Positions 1 through 8,915 of a stretch of DNA of 64,000 nt are shown in pieces. The notes beneath the pieces were generated by a model. It did not search any database and had not been told where the DNA came from. It saw only the letters and a list, made by a program, of their open reading frames with translations. Made by a program: the position numbers and the translations under genes. Source of the DNA: Bacteroidales bacterium (GTDB lineage Bacteria; Bacteroidota; Bacteroidia; Bacteroidales; UBA932); NCBI GenBank assembly GCA_017548985.1, contig JAFYYW010000025.1:18193-82192 (forward strand), given 5' to 3'. Positions within the stretch are counted from its first letter, which is position 1. Every line of letters begins with the position of its first letter.

Positions 1-74
1 ACTCCGTAGTAGGCGTCGGCTGGGACTTGAAGTTCTCCCAACAGGTCTGATTCAATTCTGAATTTCTCGCTCAT
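1..74 (-). CDS. aspA: Aspartate ammonia-lyase, N-terminal fragment
   Basis: The reverse strand opens with ATG at 72-74 and reads MSEKFRIESDLLGELQVPAD followed by AYYGV before leaving the window. The arrangement of an IE.DLLGE stretch followed by VPADAYYGV is the characteristic N-terminus of the aspartase/fumarase class II superfamily, and this version is closest to aspartate ammonia-lyase (L-aspartate to fumarate plus ammonia, cytoplasmic). Only about 25 residues are visible, so class II fumarase cannot be fully excluded. A TATATTTG -7 element lies about 40 bp upstream, so the gene is probably transcribed separately from secDF, whose terminator sits just before it. Confidence 0.8.
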   Translation of the reverse strand, partial: MSEKFRIESDLLGELQVPADAYYG

Positions 75-114
75 GTTATATTAATTAATGGTTATAAAAT
101 CGCTTTAAATCCCA

Positions 115-122
115 CAAATATA
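115..122 (-). promoter_or_regulatory. Promoter -7 element for aspA
   Basis: The minus strand reads TATATTTG, an exact match to the Bacteroidota -7 consensus TAnnTTTG. At the -33 position (142-145, 19 nt away) it has TTCG, one mismatch from TTTG, and that motif falls in the loop of the secDF terminator. The position suits a transcript start about 35 nt before the aspA ATG. Confidence 0.55.
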
Positions 123-124
123 GT

Positions 125-153
125 AAAAAAAACGCCAACCCGAAGGTTGGCGT
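125..153 (-). terminator. Intrinsic terminator of secDF
   Basis: A perfect 9-bp stem (132-140 pairing with 145-153) closes a 4-nt loop that reads TTCG on the minus strand. A run of T on the minus strand follows (125-132). It lies 22 bp after the secDF stop and separates secDF from aspA. Confidence 0.9.
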
Positions 154-175
154 CTCTCTACTCCTGTTTTAAGGA

Positions 176-3100
176 TTATTTCTTCGCTGGCTTTTTCGAT
201 CCCTTCGCGGGCTCGGCGGCCGCAAGCTTCTTCTGACGGGCGATAGTGGCGTCGTACATCACAGGGGTACCGATGAAGATGGAAGCGTAAGTTCCGATCA
301 GGATACCGAGGATGAGGGCGACAGCGAGACCCCTGATGGACTCTCCTCCCCAGATCGCGATGGCGAGCATGGTGACGAGGGTGGACACCGAAGTGTTGAC
401 CGTACGGGTCAGGGTCGCGTTGAGAGCCTGGTTCGTGTTGGTCTTGATATCGGTGTTCGGATGCAGGGTCCTGTACTCACGGATACGGTCGAAGATAACC
501 ACGTTATCGTTGATAGCGTAACCGATGATCGTCAGGATAGCCGCTATAAATGTCTGGTCAACGTCGAGGTTGAACGGCAGGATGCCGGAGAACAAGGAGA
601 AGAAACCGATGACGATGATAGCGGTGTGGGCCAGCGAGACGACACCACCAAGGCCCCATGTCCAGCCCCTGAACCTGAAGGCTATGTAGGCGAATATGAC
701 GATCAGGGCGAGGATGACGGCTATGACAGCGTCCCTCTTGATGTCGTTGGCGATAGTAGGACCGACCTTGTCGGAAGAAATGATACCGTTGGCGTTCCCA
801 AGAGTCGACTTGAAGTCATCAAGGGTCATCTTCTCAGCGAAGAACGGAGCCAGGGCGTTGAAGAGTTTGCCCTCGACCTCGGCGTCAACCTCGGAAGACT
901 CCTCATTGTTCTTGTACTGGGTCGTGATCTTCATCTGGCTCTCACCACCGAACTGCTTGACCTCGACGGCGCCGTCGAACTCGGCGATAGCGGCCTGGCG
1001 GATCTCCTCAGCGGTCACGGGCTTGTCGAAACGGACGACATAGGTACGACCACCGGTGAAATCAACACCGTAGGTGAAGCCCTTGGTGAAGATAGAGATT
1101 AGCGAGATGAGGATCAGGGCACCGGAAACGATGTAGGACACCTTGCGGGCGCTGATGAAGTCGAAATGGGTATTCTTCAGGAAGTTCTTGGTGAAGCTGT
1201 TCTCGAACGTGATGTTCTTCCCCTTCTTGATACGGTCGTCAAAGATCAGACGGGTGATGAAGATGGAGGTGAGAACAGAGGTGATGATACCGATGATCAA
1301 CGTGGTGGCGAAGCCCTGGACAGGACCGGAACCGAACACGAAGAGAACGATACCGGTAAGGAGGGTGGTCACCTGACCGTCGATGATGGCGGAATAAGCG
1401 TTCTTGTAACCGTCGGCCACAGCCTTGCTCAGACCCTTGCCGGCGGCAAGCTCCTCTTTGATACGTTCATATATAATAACGTTGGCATCGACAGCCATAC
1501 CCATCGTCAACACGAGACCCGCAATACCAGGCAGGGTCAAGACAGCGCCAAAGGACACGAGGACTCCGAAGAGCAACAGGACGTTGCAGAGCAGAGCGAT
1601 GTCAGCGGCGATACCGGCACCCTGATAGAAGAATATCATGTAGATAAGGACGAGGAGGAAGGCGATCAGGAAGGAGATCATACCAGCCTTGATCGACTTG
1701 GCTCCGAGGGAAGGTCCGACAACCTGCTCCTGAATGATGGTGGCAGGGGCGGGAAGTTTACCGGACTTGAGGACGTTCACGAGGTCAGTCGCCTCATCGG
1801 GAGTGAAATGTCCTGTGATAGAGGAGTTTCCACCGGTGATAGCGCTGTTGACGTTAGGATAGGAATACACCATTCCATCGAGGACGATGGCAATCTGCCT
1901 TCCAACGTTGTCACCTGTCATGCGAGCCCAGATATTGGCGCCCTCGGCATTCATGCTCATGGAGACGGACGGCTCACCGTTGGTGCCATGGTCATAGACC
2001 ACGCGGGCATCGGTGACCACACCACCGTCAAGCTTGGCCTTACCGTTACGGGAAGTCGACTTGATGGCGATGAGTTCGAAGATATTGTCGGAGTCGAACA
2101 TCTCGGAAGGTTTCACAGACCACATCGGGATGAACTCAGCCGGGAATATCTCAGCGATCTGAGGCATAGCGAGGTACTTGTTGACCTTCGCGGTGTCAAC
2201 GGCGGAAGCGAAACCTATGCAAGCGTTGCCGGTATACTGTGAAGGCGACAAGACGGCGAACAGAGGGTTCTGCTTCTTGTAGGCCTCAAGGTCAGCGTCG
2301 GCGCTCTGGTTCTGGGCGAGCTCTGACTCAAGGATATCCTCTCCCTCAGCCTCTTTATTCTCCTCGGTGGGAGTGGCGGGAGTTTCCTCAGCGAGAATCT
2401 CAGCCAACTTGGCGTTAGCCTCGGCGAGATAGCCGGAGATCTCCTGGTTGGTGAAGGTCTCCCAGAACTCGAGGGAAGCGGTACCCTGGAGGAGTTTCCT
2501 CACACGCTCGGGCTCCTTGACACCAGGGAGCTCGACGAGAATACGTCCGCTGTTTCCAATCTTCTGGATAGAAGGCTGGGTCACACCGAAGCGGTCAATA
2601 CGGTTCCTGAGCACGTTGAAGGAGTTCGAGACGGCGCTCTCGGCCTCTTCGCGGATCACCGAGAGAACATCGGCGTCAGTTGACTCGGGCTTGATCTTGT
2701 CCTTCATCTCGTAAGTACCGAAGATCTGAGAAAGCCTCTGTCCTCCGGAGACCTCTTTCCAAGCGTTGCCGAAGAGAGTGATGTAGTCGTCCCTGGAGTT
2801 GACGCTTCTCTCCTTGGCAAGGGCGAGAGCCTGCTGGAAAGCAGGTGAAGGGTTATCACCCGACAGAGCCTTGACAAGATCCTGAAGCTGGACCTGGAGC
2901 ATGACGTTCATACCTCCCTTGAGGTCCAGACCGAGGTTGATCTCCTTGGCCTTGGTGTCTTTGTAAGTGTTCCAAAGATAGACCTTCTTCGAGGAGATGG
3001 AATCAATGTAGACCCTGTTCTGATCCTTTCTGATGGAATCAAGATAATACGCCTGGTCCTCAGGGGAAACCTTGGCGAACGAAGCGGAATTCATGGCCGC

Positions 3101-3232
3101 CACAGCCGCTTTCTCAGCGAACTTCTCAGCCTTCCTTTCCTGGATGGCGGTCACCGCTGTGAAAGAGAGCTGCCAAATCGAAGCGATGGCGAGCAAGATG
3201 GCGACCAGCCTTATCCAACCTTTACTTTGCAT
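176..3232 (-). CDS. secDF: Protein translocase subunit SecDF (fused SecD-SecF)
   Basis: This 1018-residue inner-membrane protein uses the proton gradient to help the SecYEG/SecA translocase pull preproteins across the membrane. SecD features come first: an N-terminal membrane segment (about residues 7-30), the LGLDLKGGMNVML motif near residues 100-112, a periplasmic P1 head, then a six-helix block from about residue 510. The SecF half follows, with its own N-terminal helix, the GVDFTGGRTY motif near residue 725, and a second six-helix block. The fused form is usual in Bacteroidota. An acidic Glu/Ala/Pro-rich insertion (about residues 270-315) lies in the SecD periplasmic region and looks like a disordered linker. 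The gene is flanked by its own -7 element and a strong terminator, so it is probably monocistronic. Confidence 0.97.
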   Translation of the reverse strand: MQSKGWIRLVAILLAIASIWQLSFTAVTAIQERKAEKFAEKAAVAAMNSASFAKVSPEDQAYYLDSIRKDQNRVYIDSISSKKVYLWNTYKDTKAKEINLGLDLKGGMNVMLQVQLQDLVKALSGDNPSPAFQQALALAKERSVNSRDDYITLFGNAWKEVSGGQRLSQIFGTYEMKDKIKPESTDADVLSVIREEAESAVSNSFNVLRNRIDRFGVTQPSIQKIGNSGRILVELPGVKEPERVRKLLQGTASLEFWETFTNQEISGYLAEANAKLAEILAEETPATPTEENKEAEGEDILESELAQNQSADADLEAYKKQNPLFAVLSPSQYTGNACIGFASAVDTAKVNKYLAMPQIAEIFPAEFIPMWSVKPSEMFDSDNIFELIAIKSTSRNGKAKLDGGVVTDARVVYDHGTNGEPSVSMSMNAEGANIWARMTGDNVGRQIAIVLDGMVYSYPNVNSAITGGNSSITGHFTPDEATDLVNVLKSGKLPAPATIIQEQVVGPSLGAKSIKAGMISFLIAFLLVLIYMIFFYQGAGIAADIALLCNVLLLFGVLVSFGAVLTLPGIAGLVLTMGMAVDANVIIYERIKEELAAGKGLSKAVADGYKNAYSAIIDGQVTTLLTGIVLFVFGSGPVQGFATTLIIGIITSVLTSIFITRLIFDDRIKKGKNITFENSFTKNFLKNTHFDFISARKVSYIVSGALILISLISIFTKGFTYGVDFTGGRTYVVRFDKPVTAEEIRQAAIAEFDGAVEVKQFGGESQMKITTQYKNNEESSEVDAEVEGKLFNALAPFFAEKMTLDDFKSTLGNANGIISSDKVGPTIANDIKRDAVIAVILALIVIFAYIAFRFRGWTWGLGGVVSLAHTAIIVIGFFSLFSGILPFNLDVDQTFIAAILTIIGYAINDNVVIFDRIREYRTLHPNTDIKTNTNQALNATLTRTVNTSVSTLVTMLAIAIWGGESIRGLAVALILGILIGTYASIFIGTPVMYDATIARQKKLAAAEPAKGSKKPAKK

Positions 3233-3287
3233 AATGTTTTAGTTTATATTTTTATTGTTTTTGCGTTCGGGCATAAAAATAAGGGTA

Positions 3288-3295
3288 CAAATTTA
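3288..3295 (-). promoter_or_regulatory. Promoter -7 element for secDF
   Basis: The minus strand reads TAAATTTG, matching TAnnTTTG. The predicted start is about 50 nt before the secDF ATG. No TTTG at the expected -33 distance was found. It lies back-to-back with the -7 element of the divergent gene at 3372. Confidence 0.5.
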
Positions 3296-3336
3296 GCATT
3301 TTTTTCTTATAAAGAAATTATCTGCCAAGTATTTCT

Positions 3337-3344
3337 TATTTTTG
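3337..3344 (+). promoter_or_regulatory. Promoter -7 element for the PD40/SPOR-like gene
   Basis: The sequence TATTTTTG matches TAnnTTTG and lies 27 bp before the ATG at 3372. No clear -33 TTTG is present. Confidence 0.5.
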
Positions 3345-3371
3345 CAGTCACGTTGACTCCGATTTTCCGGA

Positions 3372-5189
3372 ATGAGAAAGAGATATTTAAACACTTCGCT
3401 GATAACCTTGGTCCTGCTCGCGATATGCCAGATAGCGGGATCCCAAACAACAGTTGACAGGCTTATCGCCAAGGCCGACTCGGCCCGGTTGGCTTATGAT
3501 TTTATTCTCGCTGACGAGTTGTGCAGGCAGGTCACGGAACTTGACTCCACCGCTGTCGACAAGATCGAGGATCTCAGCATCATGAGCAAGAACGGGCAGA
3601 AGATGATGGAGTTCTGCAGCAGGCCCGTAGTGGTTACCAGAAGGACTTTCCCGCTTAAAGATTTCCTCCTCTTTTATCCCCTGGAAGACAACAGTTGGCG
3701 CGAATCCCCCAACCAGTTGGATCCCAATGGCGGAGATGGCCTGGCGCAGGCCGTTTTCTATCCAGAAGGAGCGAAGGACATCTACTATTCCGCCGCTGAT
3801 GACGAAGGTATCCGCAATATCTACAGGACATCCCTGGCCGACTCGATGTGGACCGCTCCGACACTTATCAACGAACAGTTGACCAGCTCCTCCGACGAGA
3901 TTTATCCGATGCTCTCTCCCGACGGGGAGTCGATGTATTTCGCGTCAAAGGGGCTTTATGGCGTGGGAGGATATGACCTGTATGTGTCGAAATGGAATCC
4001 CGAGACAGGAGACTGGGACGTTCCCGTCAATATGGGATTCCCGTATTCCTCTCCTTACGACGACTTCCTGTTCATGAACACGGAAGACGGACGGTACTCG
4101 ATTTTCGCCTCGAACCGCTCCTGCTCCAAGGACAGTGTCTGTGTCTATGTGATTGAATATGATGGCATGCCTGTGCGGGAGGCCATCCTGGACGTGAAGG
4201 ATTTGAGAGCCTTGTCCGCTTTGTTCCCCGCCCGTGACCCGGGTAGGATCGAGAAGTCAAACGAGGATGACACCGGTGAAGAGGCCAAACGGTATATGGA
4301 GAAGATGAAAGAGGTCCGCTCTCTGCGGGACTCTGTATCAAATTTCAACAAGGGCTTGGAAGCGCTCAGGAGTGAATATTCTTCCGCCAGTGATGACAGG
4401 AAGGCCGCTCTTGCCGAGGAAATCCTGGCTAAAGAGTTACAGTTGCCTTCGATAAATGATTCCCTCCAAAAAGCCGTCAAAGGTCTTCAGGCATTGGAGA
4501 TGGAGTTTTTGGCTAATGGCATCGTGTTGGATGTCAAGAAATTGCAAGAACGAGCTGACAACGAGGTAGCGAGAAGGCCCTCGAGTGTCAGGTTTACCCG
4601 TCACAGTTACGGACCCGCTCCCTCTTTGGCGATCAGGGAACCCGAGAAAAAGTTCGATTATTCGTTCATGATCCTTCCTGAAGGCAGGTTCGCGGAGAAC
4701 AACAAGCTTCCAAATGGCATAATCTACCAGATCCAGATGTTTACCCAGTCCCGCAAGGCCACGATCGCTGACATCAAGGGTCTCAGCCCGGTCTTTGAGA
4801 GGCAGTCGGGAGGAAAATACATCTGCTCTGTCGGTTTGTTCAGGACGTATGCCGACGCCCTCGCCAACCTCAACAAGGTCAAGAAGCAAGGATTCCGCAC
4901 AGCCGAGATCAGGGCGTACAAGGACGGGGAGCAGATCAGTGTCAATAACGCCCGGAAACTCGAAAATGAGAGACTGTACACCGTAGTGTTCTATCCAGTT
5001 AACGGACAGTCACTTCCGGATGGTGCGATGGAGGCTTTCCGCAAAGCCGGCACTGATGTCGCGAAGAGTGTGGAGAACGGCTCCGTGGTGTTCAAAGCCG
5101 GTCCTTTCCATGACAAGGGAGAGGCGGAAGAGCTCATGAGAGCTCTCAAGGCCTTGGATGCCGGAGACTGCAAGATCTCTGACGAGTAA
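3372..5189 (+). CDS. Exported PD40 beta-propeller protein with coiled coil and SPOR-like C-terminus
   Basis: The protein has 605 residues and a Sec signal peptide (about residues 1-25). Residues about 120-240 contain PD40/WD40-like blades, recognisable as SSDEIYPMLSPDGESMYFAS followed by GGYDLYVSKWN, as in TolB-type propellers. A charged coiled-coil segment follows (about 305-390). The C-terminus carries two SPOR-like alpha/beta units, the first around YQIQMFTQSRKA...YICSVGLFRTYADALANL and the second around LYTVVFYPVNG...FKAGPFHDKGEAEELM. SPOR domains usually bind denuded peptidoglycan, so a periplasmic or outer-membrane-associated envelope role is inferred. It lacks the OmpA domain seen in PorE-type gliding/secretion proteins. 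The exact function is unknown. Confidence 0.75.
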   Translation: MRKRYLNTSLITLVLLAICQIAGSQTTVDRLIAKADSARLAYDFILADELCRQVTELDSTAVDKIEDLSIMSKNGQKMMEFCSRPVVVTRRTFPLKDFLLFYPLEDNSWRESPNQLDPNGGDGLAQAVFYPEGAKDIYYSAADDEGIRNIYRTSLADSMWTAPTLINEQLTSSSDEIYPMLSPDGESMYFASKGLYGVGGYDLYVSKWNPETGDWDVPVNMGFPYSSPYDDFLFMNTEDGRYSIFASNRSCSKDSVCVYVIEYDGMPVREAILDVKDLRALSALFPARDPGRIEKSNEDDTGEEAKRYMEKMKEVRSLRDSVSNFNKGLEALRSEYSSASDDRKAALAEEILAKELQLPSINDSLQKAVKGLQALEMEFLANGIVLDVKKLQERADNEVARRPSSVRFTRHSYGPAPSLAIREPEKKFDYSFMILPEGRFAENNKLPNGIIYQIQMFTQSRKATIADIKGLSPVFERQSGGKYICSVGLFRTYADALANLNKVKKQGFRTAEIRAYKDGEQISVNNARKLENERLYTVVFYPVNGQSLPDGAMEAFRKAGTDVAKSVENGSVVFKAGPFHDKGEAEELMRALKALDAGDCKISDE

Positions 5190-5193
5190 TCTG

Positions 5194-7539
5194 TCAATAG
5201 ATGTCCGAGGGAGTGTCGGACATCGTCATTTTGAGACGTCCGCCCTTCGCGAAATCCCGGAACTTAAGCCTGGTACCGTGAAGGGCTTTTCCATTGAGGG
5301 AATATTCCTTGACGTAAATATTCCTCTTTGAGTTCTCCTTCATTTCCATCCTGAACTTCCTTCCTTTGAAGTAGTTCCGGTTAAGCCGGAATGTGACTTT
5401 GTCGAACAGGGGCGAGCCGATCCCGAAAGAAGGATCCTCGGCCGTGAGACCTCCGACATCGAAAAGGCCAAGGGAAGAAATCACGTACCATGCCCCGAGC
5501 TGGCCCTGGTCCTCATCCTGGCCGTAACCGTAACCGTGGATACCATCAGTCCCGTAGAACTCGTCAAGAATCGCCCGGACCCATTTCTGCGTAAGGGACG
5601 GCCTTCCGGCATCATTGAAAAGCCAGGAGATATGGAGACACGGCTGGTTGCCGTGGTTGTAGAGCGTCCGCAGTCCGGCGAACGCCTCGACAACAGTCCC
5701 GCCACTGAATATCTTAGACTGGGATAGGGTGAAAATGCTGTCCAAACGCTCGTTGAAAACCTCCTGTCCCACCTTGCCGACAAGGGCGTCCACATCATGA
5801 GGGACATAGAAAGTGTACTGCCAGGCGTTTCCTTCCTGGAAGCCCCTCCAAACCTGCATCGGATCGAAATTATCTATGAAACGACCGTCGGCGAGTTTAG
5901 GACGCACAAGGTCAAGGTCATCATCGTAAATGTATTCCCAGCCTTTCGACAATCTCGTTAATTGCTCATAATCAGCTTGATGCCCCAATTGACGGGCCAG
6001 TTGGGCGACAGCGTACGCCGAATACGAGTACTCAAGTGTGTGGGAGGCGCTGAACATGAATGTCTCATCCGGACCATCTCCAGCCTCGAGGTGAGGCACA
6101 TATCCGTAGCGCACAAACTGGTCTGTGTCAGATTTGCCGGCCCCAAGAGGACGGTCTTTCCCCTCCAGCTCGTTTTTACGACAGGCCTCATAAGCCAAAT
6201 CAATATCGAAATCCCGGATCCCGCACTCATAGGCAGCCGCCACGACGAGTGACAACAGGTTGGTGCCCACTCCTGAGACATAACGGGAATTGGCCAATCC
6301 GTCACCCAGCCAGCCGCTATCCTTGAACACCTGCAGATGGGAAGTGATATATTCAGACAAATGCTCCGGATAGGCCATCGCCCAAAGTTGCACCAGATTC
6401 CACTGTCCTCCCCAGATGCCATCAGTGTTGTAAAGCCTGAACTCAGGTTCGCCATTCCTCAAGGGAATCTGGCCGATCGATCCGTCGTGTTTGGGATATG
6501 CTCCATTGATGTCGCTGCAGACTCCCCGGCCAAGCAATGCATGGTAAAGCCCAGTGTAGAACTTGACCTTGTCTTTCCTCACATCCGTGGTGACCCGGAT
6601 TCTTCCCAGATAATCCTCCCAAGTCTTGAGAGCCTTTTTCTTTGCTTTGTCAAATGACAGGTTCCCCGACTCAACCTCCCGGTTCAAACGGGCGTTACTT
6701 ACTGAAGTAAAGGATATTCCGACCTTCACCGTGACAGTTTCATTCTCGGAGGTCCCGAACTCAAGGCATAACCCGGCGCCTATTCCCTGAGCCTTTTCTC
6801 CTTCTTTGAGGTCAACTCCATTGAAAGCCCACGTTTTGGAAGGAGCCTTGTCCAAAGAGGCCGAGAAATAGATTGGCACCTCAGCCCCGGGCTGGTATTT
6901 CTTCACATATTCAGGAAGAGTTATGACCCAACCCTCGACGGTTCCGTCGGGAAGAAGCTCAACCTGGGCGTCTTTGACCGCACCGCTCTCTCCCATCCTG
7001 CTGCCGATGTTGAAGATTATCCGGCTGTGGTTGTCCGACGGGAATGTGAACCTCTGATAAGCCACCCTTTCTGTGGCGGTAAGTTCCGCTTTGATGCCAT
7101 AATCTTTCAGAAGAACCGAATAATAACCCGGCATGGCTATCTCATCTTCATGGCTAAACGATGAACGGTATCCCTGCGGACCGGTCCCGTCAGGTCTTCC
7201 CGGAATCGTTACGGGGGTTTCACCTCCGCGGGTCGCCATCAACGTGATTCCACCAACCTGGAACTCATGAGCGCAAGGGAAGCCCTCGATGGAGTTGTCC
7301 CGATAGTCATAACCTGTGGCTTCCCATCCTGATCTGTTCCCAAGATGGCCATTTGTCGAAGGGCCGGGCTTGGCCATGCCGAATGGGAGCGATCCAGGAG
7401 CGAAATGGAAATAACGGCAATGGGCGGTACCTATCCTCGGCTCAACATAATCGACCAGACGCTCCCCGCCTTGGGCGACAAGCGATACTCCTGGCGACAA
7501 CACTGCCGCCAGGAGTATAACTTTAATTAATCTATTCAT
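5194..7539 (-). CDS. GH92 family exo-alpha-mannosidase, exported
   Basis: This 781-residue protein has an N-terminal signal peptide (about residues 1-22), then the GH92 hallmark YVEPRIGTAH...GSLPFGMAKPGP. Family motifs continue through GPDETFMFSASHTLEYSYS, the acid-containing EGNAWQYTFYVPHD, and GYGQDEDQGQLGAWYVISSL near the C-terminus, where carboxylates supply the catalytic base and calcium site. GH92 enzymes are calcium-dependent inverting exo-alpha-mannosidases acting on N-glycans, mannans or other alpha-mannosides. Linkage specificity cannot be read from the sequence. It is the last gene of a tight transcript, 3 bp after the metallophosphoesterase, which suggests a phosphorylated or otherwise decorated mannoside substrate (inference). 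Confidence 0.92.
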   Translation of the reverse strand: MNRLIKVILLAAVLSPGVSLVAQGGERLVDYVEPRIGTAHCRYFHFAPGSLPFGMAKPGPSTNGHLGNRSGWEATGYDYRDNSIEGFPCAHEFQVGGITLMATRGGETPVTIPGRPDGTGPQGYRSSFSHEDEIAMPGYYSVLLKDYGIKAELTATERVAYQRFTFPSDNHSRIIFNIGSRMGESGAVKDAQVELLPDGTVEGWVITLPEYVKKYQPGAEVPIYFSASLDKAPSKTWAFNGVDLKEGEKAQGIGAGLCLEFGTSENETVTVKVGISFTSVSNARLNREVESGNLSFDKAKKKALKTWEDYLGRIRVTTDVRKDKVKFYTGLYHALLGRGVCSDINGAYPKHDGSIGQIPLRNGEPEFRLYNTDGIWGGQWNLVQLWAMAYPEHLSEYITSHLQVFKDSGWLGDGLANSRYVSGVGTNLLSLVVAAAYECGIRDFDIDLAYEACRKNELEGKDRPLGAGKSDTDQFVRYGYVPHLEAGDGPDETFMFSASHTLEYSYSAYAVAQLARQLGHQADYEQLTRLSKGWEYIYDDDLDLVRPKLADGRFIDNFDPMQVWRGFQEGNAWQYTFYVPHDVDALVGKVGQEVFNERLDSIFTLSQSKIFSGGTVVEAFAGLRTLYNHGNQPCLHISWLFNDAGRPSLTQKWVRAILDEFYGTDGIHGYGYGQDEDQGQLGAWYVISSLGLFDVGGLTAEDPSFGIGSPLFDKVTFRLNRNYFKGRKFRMEMKENSKRNIYVKEYSLNGKALHGTRLKFRDFAKGGRLKMTMSDTPSDIY
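5200..5229 (+). terminator. Terminator hairpin embedded in the 3' codons of the convergent GH92 gene
   Basis: A 9-bp perfect inverted repeat (5200-5208 with 5216-5224, loop 7 nt) is followed on the plus strand by GTCATTTTG. It begins 10 bp after the stop of the plus-strand gene and lies within the last codons of the opposing GH92 gene. The T run is short, so efficiency may be modest. Confidence 0.55.
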
Positions 7540-7542
7540 TGA

Positions 7543-8913
7543 CTAACGTTTTCTGGGTGAGAAAGTCACGCTATCCTGAACCTGCCCGGTCAGGATGTTG
7601 TGGACGATGACATTCAACTTGCCATTTTCCACCTTACCTTCGATAACCGTCGGGAAACGACCCTCCCTCTCTGGATTCATATCTGGGCCACCGCCGACCA
7701 GCTGGGTCCAGCTTCTACCCGGTTCCGGATCATCACGGCGATACACATGCTCATGGGCGGTGATAATCAATTGGCAATGAGCCTTTTCCAAAAGCGGGGT
7801 CCAAAGTTGGGCGCAAGTGCGCTGCCAGATAGCGAAGTCGTGCGTGTACTTCGGATCCTTGTCGTCCGGAGCCACATCACCGGGATTGGAAGTGGGCCTG
7901 GAATCGAACAGAGGAATATGGCAGAATGCCACCAGGAATGGAGCCTTTGCTATTTCCTTGCGTTTCAAGGTATCTTTGAGCCAAGCCACCTGGGCGCGGC
8001 GATAGGCGTCACTGTTGAACAGTCCCGCGAAAATAGGGTTGGTATCCATCTTGTCTTCCGCGGTGTCGAGGCCTATCAAAGCGATATCGCCCATCCTGAC
8101 CGCGAAATTGCGGCCGAGATCCCAGTCTCTCGAAGACCTCTCTTCCGGTTGGCGGAACATCCAGACCTTCTCCAAGTGGCGGTTGGCCATACCTCGGGAG
8201 TCGTGGTTGCCGGGGCTGAAAAGGAAAGGAGTGAAGGAAGCATAGTCTTTCCGTGATATATCCGGATCAAGGAATATATTGATCTGGCTTTCAATGGTTT
8301 CCTGAGTGTTGGAGGCGTCCCCGTTCCATATCACGCAGGAAGGGGCTAGTGAATTGACTTTCTCTATCGTCGGCTCAATAGCGTTCCAGCGGACGTGGGT
8401 GTCATTGATCACGCAGAAGTGAGCCTTCGCGCCTTTTCCTGCGGTGGTGAAATTATATATTCTCGGATCTTCCTCAGTGCCAAGTATTTTCATATCGTAC
8501 CCGCCGCCATAGTGGATACGGTCAGCGCCGATCTTGTAGTAATATTTGGTAGCCGGTTTAAGGCCTGACACCCTGATCTGGCTGACCTTGTCACTAAGCT
8601 CCGTAACACGGTAGCCACCGCATTTTATCTTTCTGGCATCGCTGAGATCCGGATTCTCTCCGATTAGCACGTATCCGTTGGCCAGGGCACCGACAGCGAA
8701 AGAGACGCCTATGGAATCCTCCGCATAGTTCTGAAGCATCGGAGCGGAGGTGATAAGCTTGCCATCGGCCGGTTGGTGAGCTTGTTGAACCACAGGCCCT
8801 TCGACAGGCTCAGGGACCGAAGGAGTCAATCTCTCAGCGCCCTTCAGCACGCTCCCGGCACTCGCCGCGGCGACCAGCATGGCCGAATCCTTGATGAATG
8901 TTCTTCTTTTCAT
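7543..8913 (-). CDS. Exported calcineurin-like metallophosphoesterase with N-terminal FN3/PAP-like domain
   Basis: The protein has 456 residues. It begins with a twin-arginine-like signal (KRRTFIKDSAMLV), followed by a linker at about residues 29-50 encoded by a REP-like palindrome, then a beta-sandwich resembling the N-terminal domain of purple acid phosphatases (about 55-155). The catalytic domain carries the two-metal motif series: NDTH (about 169), NGDAS (about 198), SPGNHDSRG (about 232), CHIP and HEHVYR (about 394). The substrate is unknown; phosphomonoesters, phosphodiesters or nucleotides are all possible. It is sandwiched 2 bp after a thioredoxin gene and 3 bp before GH92, so it is probably co-expressed with both. 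Confidence 0.88.
   Translation of the reverse strand: MKRRTFIKDSAMLVAAASAGSVLKGAERLTPSVPEPVEGPVVQQAHQPADGKLITSAPMLQNYAEDSIGVSFAVGALANGYVLIGENPDLSDARKIKCGGYRVTELSDKVSQIRVSGLKPATKYYYKIGADRIHYGGGYDMKILGTEEDPRIYNFTTAGKGAKAHFCVINDTHVRWNAIEPTIEKVNSLAPSCVIWNGDASNTQETIESQINIFLDPDISRKDYASFTPFLFSPGNHDSRGMANRHLEKVWMFRQPEERSSRDWDLGRNFAVRMGDIALIGLDTAEDKMDTNPIFAGLFNSDAYRRAQVAWLKDTLKRKEIAKAPFLVAFCHIPLFDSRPTSNPGDVAPDDKDPKYTHDFAIWQRTCAQLWTPLLEKAHCQLIITAHEHVYRRDDPEPGRSWTQLVGGGPDMNPEREGRFPTVIEGKVENGKLNVIVHNILTGQVQDSVTFSPRKR
8771..8823. repeat. REP-like dimeric palindrome inside a coding sequence
   Basis: The stretch contains CCCTTCGACAGGCTCAGGG (8797-8815), preceded by a degenerate second unit GTGAGCTTGTTGAACCAC (8776-8793). 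An outer CCTTCG/CGAAGG pair lies at 8798-8803 and 8818-8823. This paired TTCGACAGGCTCAG-type palindrome is a recurrent REP-like element in diverse bacterial genomes, normally between genes. Here it is in frame in the metallophosphoesterase gene and is translated as TPSVPEPVEGPVVQQAHQP. It was the only copy noticed in this window. Confidence 0.7.
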
Positions 8914-8915
8914 AA

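Noticed and set aside
1166..2242. A 358-codon open frame antisense to secDF, and a similar long frame at 461-1102
   Set aside because: Both are antisense to clearly conserved SecDF codons, have Asp/Gly/Glu/His-heavy low-sense composition and no recognisable domain. They result from codon bias on the coding strand.
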